A stretch of 64,000 nucleotides of DNA. It comes from Novacetimonas pomaceti. Lineage in GTDB: Bacteria; Pseudomonadota; Alphaproteobacteria; Acetobacterales; Acetobacteraceae. The notes beneath the pieces were generated by a model. The model saw only the letters and a list, made by a program, of their open reading frames with translations, did no database searches and was not told the origin of the DNA. Position numbers and translations under genes: made by a program. The stretch spans positions 62,001-126,000 of the forward strand of contig NZ_NOXG01000006.1 of the NCBI RefSeq assembly GCF_003207955.1, read 5' to 3'. Shown here piece after piece: positions 59,315 through 64,000 of the stretch. Each line of letters begins with the position of its first letter. Within the stretch, counting starts at the first letter, position 1.

Positions 59315-61240
59315 ATGAAGTTCCGTAAGAAGAAGACCGCCACGCGTCTGATGACCCGGCCCGAAGAGGGCAAGAACCCCTCCCGCGGGGTGTTCACCCG
59401 TCGCGCGCTGCTGCTTATGGCGGCGCAGGGGGCGGTGCTGGGCGCGCTTGCGCAGCGGCTGTATGGCCTGCAGGTCCGTGATGGTGGCCATTATGCGCGG
59501 CTGGCGGAAAACAATCGGTTAAGCAAACGCTTTTTCGCGCCGCCGCGTGGCCGCATCACCGACCGTTTCGGGATCGCGGTGGCGGCGAACAAGGTGAACT
59601 GGCGCGCGCTCCTGCTGGCGGAGGAGACGAACGACCTGCCGGGCACGCTGGAACGTTTTTCCCAGCTTGTCCCGATGGAACCGCGCGATACGGCGCGCGT
59701 CGAACGCGAACTGCGGCACAAGCGGCGTTTCATTCCCATCATGCTGCGTGATTTCCTGTCATGGGACGACATGGCGCGGCTGGAACTCAACATGCCTTCG
59801 CTGCCCGGCGTGCTGATCGATGTGGGCACGACGCGCGTCTATCCCTTCGGCCCGCTTCTGGCGCATGTCGTGGGGTACGTGGCCCCGCCATCGGAAAAGG
59901 ATGTCGTCAAAAACGCGGAGCTTGCCCTGCCGGGGATGCGCGTCGGACGTTCCGGCATCGAGCAGACGCAGGACGAAGGCCTGCGCGGGCAGGTCGGCTC
60001 GGTGGAGATGGAGGTCAACGCGGTTGGCCGCATCATGGCGGAACTTGACCGTGACGAAGGGCATCCGGGCAACGAAATCGCGCTGACCATCGACAGCGGC
60101 CTGCAGCAGCAGGTGCTGGGCCGGATGGCGGATCAGTCGGCCAGCGCGGTGGTCATGGACTGCCGCAACGGGGAAGTGCTGGCGATGGTCAGCAATCCCT
60201 CATTCGACCCTTCGCTGTTCGACAGTGGCGTCAGCCAGGCGCAGTGGATCGAATGGACCAACAACAGCCAGACCCCCCTGATCAACAAGGCGGTTTCGGG
60301 CCTGTACCCGCCCGGTTCCACCTTCAAGCCGGCGGTCGCGATGGCGGCGCTGCGGGCTGGCACGCTTTCGCCGGGCGATCGCATCAACTGTCCCGGCTAT
60401 ATCGACGTGGGGGGAACGCGCTTTCACTGCTGGTCGCGGTACGGCCATGGGTCGCTGACCCTGCGGCAGGGGCTGAAATTCTCCTGCGACGTGTTTTTCT
60501 ATGAGGTCGCGCGCCGCACCGGCATGGACCCCATTGCCATGACCTCCCACCAGTTCGGGCTTGGCGCGCCGCTGGACATCGAACTGCCGCATGTGCGCCA
60601 GGGGCTGATCCCCACGCCACAATGGCGGCGGGCGCACGGCCATCACTGGAATGGGGGCGACACCATCGTCAGCGGCATCGGACAGGGCTTCATGCAGGTC
60701 ACCCCGCTGCAGCTTGCGACCTATGCCTCGCGCATTGCCACGGGCCGGAACGTGCAGCCCCATCTGGTGCGTGCCGTCAGCGGCAGGATCGGTGACATGG
60801 CGGCGCTGGACCATGCCGGGCCGATGGAAAACATGCCCGATCATTTCTTCAGCGCGATCCGCGAGGGGATGTATGCCGTCGTGAACGAGGAAAGCGGCAC
60901 CGCCCCCAAGGCGCGCCTTACCATCCCCGGTGTGCAGATGGCGGGCAAGACCGGATCGGCGCAGGTGCGTCGCGTGTCGCGCGCGATGCGTGAAAGCGGG
61001 CATTTCAATTCGGCCAACCTGCCATGGGAATATCGTCCGCATGCCCTGTTCATCTGCTTTGCCCCGTATGACGCGCCGCGTTATGCGGCGGCGGTGGTGG
61101 TGGAACATGGCAATGCGGGGGCGGAGGTCGCGGCCCCGCTGGCGCGTGACATCATGACCGACACGCTGATGCGCGATCCGGTCAACCACAAGGAATCGCC
61201 GGGTCAGGAAGTGGCGCAGGCGGACGTGGACCAGGGATAG
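59315..61240 (+). CDS. mrdA: Penicillin-binding protein 2
   Basis: The 641-residue transpeptidase of the elongasome has a cytoplasmic basic tail and one membrane helix (ALLLMAAQGAVLGALAQRLYGLQV, about 31-54). The pedestal domain opens with RGRITDRFGIAVA. The transpeptidase motifs are S335-T-F-K338 (PPGSTFKPA), S390-C-D392 (KFSCDVFFYEVAR) and K545-T-G547 (AGKTGSAQ). All catalytic residues are present. It is co-transcribed with rodA, its glycan-polymerising partner. Confidence 0.97.
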   Translation: MKFRKKKTATRLMTRPEEGKNPSRGVFTRRALLLMAAQGAVLGALAQRLYGLQVRDGGHYARLAENNRLSKRFFAPPRGRITDRFGIAVAANKVNWRALLLAEETNDLPGTLERFSQLVPMEPRDTARVERELRHKRRFIPIMLRDFLSWDDMARLELNMPSLPGVLIDVGTTRVYPFGPLLAHVVGYVAPPSEKDVVKNAELALPGMRVGRSGIEQTQDEGLRGQVGSVEMEVNAVGRIMAELDRDEGHPGNEIALTIDSGLQQQVLGRMADQSASAVVMDCRNGEVLAMVSNPSFDPSLFDSGVSQAQWIEWTNNSQTPLINKAVSGLYPPGSTFKPAVAMAALRAGTLSPGDRINCPGYIDVGGTRFHCWSRYGHGSLTLRQGLKFSCDVFFYEVARRTGMDPIAMTSHQFGLGAPLDIELPHVRQGLIPTPQWRRAHGHHWNGGDTIVSGIGQGFMQVTPLQLATYASRIATGRNVQPHLVRAVSGRIGDMAALDHAGPMENMPDHFFSAIREGMYAVVNEESGTAPKARLTIPGVQMAGKTGSAQVRRVSRAMRESGHFNSANLPWEYRPHALFICFAPYDAPRYAAAVVVEHGNAGAEVAAPLARDIMTDTLMRDPVNHKESPGQEVAQADVDQG

Positions 61241-61371
61241 CCAGCCACGCTGCCGGCACCCCTTGCATGCCGTCCCTTACTGGCTGCCCATTCCTGCCTG
61301 TCCTTTACTGGCGCCGGGCGTGGGGATCGCATACGTTTGCGCCATGTTGTCCCTGCCGCCGGAGGACCGAG

Positions 61372-62526
61372 ATGAATTTCCAGAAACGCCTGCTGCGCGC
61401 CGAACCCAATTTCCAGATCCTTGCAAAGCTGTGGCAGATCAACTGGATCTATGTCGTGCTGATCTGCCTGCTGGCGGCGGTGGGATATGGGGCGCTGTAT
61501 TCGGCGGGCGGGGGCACGTCGCGCCCGTTCGCCGAACCGCAGACCATCCGTTTCTGCTTCGGGCTGGTCATGATGCTGGGCGTGGCGATGATGAGCCCGG
61601 CCGTGCTGGTGCGCCTTGCATGGCCCCTTTATGGCGTGTCGCTGGTGCTGCTTGTGGCGGTGCTGCGCATGGGGCACGTCGGAAAGGGGGCGGAGCGATG
61701 GCTGATGATCGGCGGCCTGCAGGTCCAGCCTTCCGAACTGGCCAAGATCGCGCTGGTCCTTGTCCTGGCAAGCTGGTTTCACAAGGTCAGCTATCGCAAC
61801 ATGGGCAATCCGCTGTACCTGGTCCCGCCCGCGCTGATGGTGCTTGTGCCCGTGGGGCTGGTGCTCAAGGAACCGAACCTTGGCACGGCGGTCATCATCG
61901 CGACGGTGGGGGCCAGCCTGTTCTTTGCGGCGGGGATGCGGCTGTGGCAGATCGCGCTGCTGATCGCGCCGCTGCCGTTCCTGACCAAAATCGCCTACAG
62001 CCACCTGCATGATTACCAGAAGGCGCGGGTCATCACCTTCCTTCATCCCGAAAATGATCCGCTGGGCGCGGGGTACAACATCATCCAGTCCAAGATCGCG
62101 CTGGGTTCGGGCGGGATGTGGGGGCAGGGATACCTGCATGGCACGCAGGGGCAGCTCAACTTCCTGCCTGAAAAGCAGACGGATTTCATCTTTACCATGA
62201 TCGCCGAGGAATGGGGCTATGTCGGCGCGGCCTCTGTCATCGGGCTGCTGCTGGTGATGATCCTTGGCGGCATGCTGATCGCCATGCGCAGCCGCAACCA
62301 GTTCGGGCGCCTGCTGGGGCTGGGCATCTCGATGAACTTCTTCCTCTACTGCGCGGTCAACCTGTCGATGGTGATGGGGGCGATCCCGGTGGGCGGGGTG
62401 CCGCTGCCGCTGATTTCATATGGCGGGTCGGCCATGCTGATGGTCATGTTCGGGTTCGGCCTGCTGCTGTCGGCATGGGTGCATCGCAATTCCACCTTTG
62501 GGGAAACGACGGACCGGGAGTCATGA
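61372..62526 (+). CDS. rodA: Peptidoglycan glycosyltransferase RodA
   Basis: The 384-residue SEDS-family polymerase has about ten membrane helices. The signature regions are GAERWLMIGGLQVQPSELAKIALVL, KEPNLGTAVIIATVGASLFFAAG, the long loop with ENDPLGAGYNIIQSKIALGSGGMWGQGYLHGTQGQLNFLPEKQTDFIFTMIAEEWGYVG, and PVGGVPLPLISYGGSAML. The Asp of LNFLPEKQTDF corresponds to the essential SEDS residue region. A GGAGGACCGAG just before ATG 61372 settles the start. It overlaps the DUF3293 gene by 4 bp. Confidence 0.97.
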   Translation: MNFQKRLLRAEPNFQILAKLWQINWIYVVLICLLAAVGYGALYSAGGGTSRPFAEPQTIRFCFGLVMMLGVAMMSPAVLVRLAWPLYGVSLVLLVAVLRMGHVGKGAERWLMIGGLQVQPSELAKIALVLVLASWFHKVSYRNMGNPLYLVPPALMVLVPVGLVLKEPNLGTAVIIATVGASLFFAAGMRLWQIALLIAPLPFLTKIAYSHLHDYQKARVITFLHPENDPLGAGYNIIQSKIALGSGGMWGQGYLHGTQGQLNFLPEKQTDFIFTMIAEEWGYVGAASVIGLLLVMILGGMLIAMRSRNQFGRLLGLGISMNFFLYCAVNLSMVMGAIPVGGVPLPLISYGGSAMLMVMFGFGLLLSAWVHRNSTFGETTDRES

Positions 62527-62915
62527 GCGGCATCCTGCCGCCTTCCGCCGCTACCCGAAGGTCCTATCGCCTCAGTACCTACCACGCCGCCACGCTGCCG
62601 GTCGTGCGCGTGGGACAGCGTCCCGCCGATGCCGGCCTGCCACGGCGGGGCACGGTCGTGATGCTCAGCGCATGCAATCCGGGTGGGCGGCGGCGCATGG
62701 ACGGGTGGAACGCGCGCATGATGGCGCGTCTGGCCACCGAGCTGCGTCATGTGCCCCATCATCGGGGCGAAGGGCGGCTGGGCCGGTGGTCCGAACCGCT
62801 CTATGCGGTGGAGATGGCCCTTGCCCCGGCATTGCGCCTTGCGCGACGATATCGGCAGAATGCGGTCGTGGTCGCGCGGCGCGGGCAGGCGGCGCGGCTT
62901 GTCTACCTGGCCTGA
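62523..62915 (+). CDS. DUF3293-like protein coupled to rodA
   Basis: This 130-residue gene is easily missed because its frame runs open into rodA. ATG 62523 overlaps the rodA stop (ATGA). The protein has YRLSTYHAATLPVVRVGQ, VVMLSACNPGGRRR, NARMMARLATELR, GRWSEPLYAVEMALAPALRLARRYRQNAVVVARRGQAARLVYL, which follows the DUF3293 plan as I recall it (a [S/T]A-[W/C]NP centre and a C-terminal FGQNAV-like motif). The function is unknown. Its coupling to rodA may be only positional. Confidence 0.8.
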   Translation: MSGILPPSAATRRSYRLSTYHAATLPVVRVGQRPADAGLPRRGTVVMLSACNPGGRRRMDGWNARMMARLATELRHVPHHRGEGRLGRWSEPLYAVEMALAPALRLARRYRQNAVVVARRGQAARLVYLA

Positions 62916-62962
62916 GGGGCTGTCAGTTTTTGGACGTGCGAGGCAGTCGAAGCGGGGACGAC

Positions 62963-63110
62963 CCGGGCTCTGCCCGGACCCGGCAGGGAGCGTGCTCCCT
63001 GCACCGTGATACTTAAGTCATGGTTTCCAAAGGTCCGCGACCTTTGGCAGGGTTTCAGGGGCAGGGCCCCTGAGAAAGCCGCTGCCCCCGCACTCATGAC
63101 TGCGGGGGCA
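62963..63110. repeat. Cluster of five perfect hairpins
   Basis: Five inverted repeats follow each other: CCGGGC/GCCCGG (62963-62977), GCAGGGAGC/GCTCCCTGC (62983-63002), CCAAAGGTC/GACCTTTGG (63027-63047), CAGGGGC/GCCCCTG (63056-63072) and TGCCCCCGCA/TGCGGGGGCA (63083-63110). The last, 6 bp beyond the glyS stop, may terminate that gene. The block lies between the convergent DUF3293 and glyS genes and looks like a composite intergenic repeat. Confidence 0.8.
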
Positions 63111-63115
63111 TGGGA

Positions 63116-64000
63116 TCAGCCTTCGATCTGGCTGAAATCCGCGATCAGCACGGTCATGCGGCGCAGTTCCGACAGCAGGCGCAGGCGGTTGCGACGCACG
63201 GCCGCGTCTTCGGCATTGACCGTGACATCCTCGAAAAACCGGTCCAGCACGGGGCGCAGGTGGGCGACATCGCGCATGGCGTCGGCAAAGCGTTCCTCGC
63301 TGATGGCGTTTTCCACGGCCGGGATCGTGTGGGCCAGCGCATCGGCAAGGGCGCGTTCCTCGTCCTGCGCATACAGGGCGGGGTCGGGCGCGCCTTCATG
63401 CGGGCCGTCCTTGCGGTCCTCGATACGCAGGATGTTGGCCGCGCGCCGTGTCGCCGCCAGCAGGTTGCGCCCGTCCTCCGTCGCCAGCATTTCCGCCAGC
63501 GCGTCGCTGCGGGCCAGCAGGCGGGTGATGTCGGTATCGGTATTGCCCACCGACACGGCGGCAAGGATGTCGTGGCGCGCGCCCTCGTTGCGGAGCTGCA
63601 CCCGCAGGCGTTCGGCCACGAACTGCGGCAGCAGGTCGAGGTCCGGGGCGAGGCGCAGTTTTTCCGGCAGGCCGTGGGCGGCCATGACGAAGATTTCCGC
63701 AAGGTCGAGGCGCAGGTGGTTTTCGCGGATGATGCGGATCAGTCCCAGCGCCGCGCGTCGCAGGGCATAGGGATCGCCCGAGCCACCCGGCTTTTCCCCC
63801 GCCGCGAAGAACGCGACAAGGCTGTCGATCTTGTCCGCCAGCGCCACGGCGATGGAAACGGGCGCGTGCGGCACGCCGTCATGCTGTCCGCGCGGCATGT
63901 AATGTTCGCCAATGGCGTCCGCCACCGCGTTGTCTTCGCCGTCATGGCGCGCGTAATAGGCCCCCATCGTGCCCTGCAGTTCGGGGAATTCGCCCACCAT
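63116..64000 (-). CDS. glyS: Glycyl-tRNA synthetase beta subunit, C-terminal part
   Basis: The gene runs off the right edge: 294 codons of the C-terminal part remain, with no start inside the window. The visible sequence has the HD-like domain motif GEFPELQGTMGAYYARHDGE, then AIGEHYMPRG, VSIAVALADKIDSLVAFFAAGEKPGGSGDPYALRRAALGLIRII, and the anticodon-binding C-terminal region (RFADAMRDVAHLRPVLDRFFEDVTVNAEDAAVRRNRLRLLSEL). This is the beta chain of the alpha2beta2 bacterial enzyme. glyQ would be expected farther right. Confidence 0.95.
   Translation of the reverse strand: MVGEFPELQGTMGAYYARHDGEDNAVADAIGEHYMPRGQHDGVPHAPVSIAVALADKIDSLVAFFAAGEKPGGSGDPYALRRAALGLIRIIRENHLRLDLAEIFVMAAHGLPEKLRLAPDLDLLPQFVAERLRVQLRNEGARHDILAAVSVGNTDTDITRLLARSDALAEMLATEDGRNLLAATRRAANILRIEDRKDGPHEGAPDPALYAQDEERALADALAHTIPAVENAISEERFADAMRDVAHLRPVLDRFFEDVTVNAEDAAVRRNRLRLLSELRRMTVLIADFSQIEG

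Overview
The window is GC-rich alphaproteobacterial chromosome, most likely from the acetic acid bacteria (Acetobacteraceae, Komagataeibacter or Gluconacetobacter type). I infer this from the base composition, the dense gene packing with many ATGA overlaps, alphaproteobacterial families such as DUF1489 and an RNase E with a large acidic insert in its S1 domain, and small palindromic intergenic repeats. I ran no search, so the genus is a guess. No tRNA, rRNA, CRISPR array, prophage or intact insertion sequence was recognised.

Layout. 1-9.5 kb: a truncated lipoprotein gene, a glycoside hydrolase family 3-like protein that lacks its catalytic nucleophile, and a leftward run yggS - kup - hemW - exported nucleoside hydrolase - DUF1489 - lytic transglycosylase/SPOR lipoprotein. 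9.8-14.8 kb: rightward rsmB - rpe - heparinase-like - glycosyltransferase. 14.8-19.8 kb: M29 aminopeptidase with a small periplasmic protein, a Rieske protein, and leftward alpha/beta hydrolase - tyrS - DUF4186. 20.4-25.1 kb: a sulfur-transfer block of two cysteine desulfurases, a [2Fe-2S] ferredoxin, mnmA and a GST. 25.2-29.6 kb: a glycosyltransferase, a COG0523 metal-chaperone GTPase, a WD40 protein and a second glycosyltransferase. 29.6-35.2 kb: a ClC antiporter, two overlapping cation diffusion facilitators and a COG2509 flavoprotein. 35.4-41.6 kb: priA and xerC (divergent), a proline iminopeptidase, a two-lobed retropepsin-like protein and a small secreted Cys protein. 41.6-47.2 kb: glnB, a UbiH-type hydroxylase, cysE, a BaiN-type flavoprotein and a HerA-like ATPase. 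47.2-52 kb: small membrane proteins, a winged-helix regulator and rne. 52.7-64 kb: an amidase, leuA with a possible leader ORF, a glycine-zipper lipoprotein, the rod-shape operon mreB-mreC-mreD-mrdA-rodA with a coupled DUF3293 gene, and the C-terminal end of glyS.

How they work together. Peptidoglycan and cell shape are a recurring theme (SLT/SPOR protein, amidase, MreBCD-PBP2-RodA). The cysteine desulfurases can feed sulfur to MnmA for tRNA 2-thiouridine and, with the ferredoxin, to Fe-S assembly, although no scaffold gene is here. The COG0523 protein and the CDF pair suggest zinc or other divalent metal homeostasis. The rest is housekeeping.

Less ordinary items: the GH3 pseudo-enzyme, the two-lobed aspartic protease-like protein, the solo HerA-like ATPase, the possible leuA leader ORF with a rare TTA codon, a family of roughly 100-bp palindromic repeats at four sites, a GGGCATAT tandem motif shared by two distant intergenic gaps, and a cluster of five perfect hairpins before glyS. 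I found nothing that clearly amounts to a new multi-gene system.
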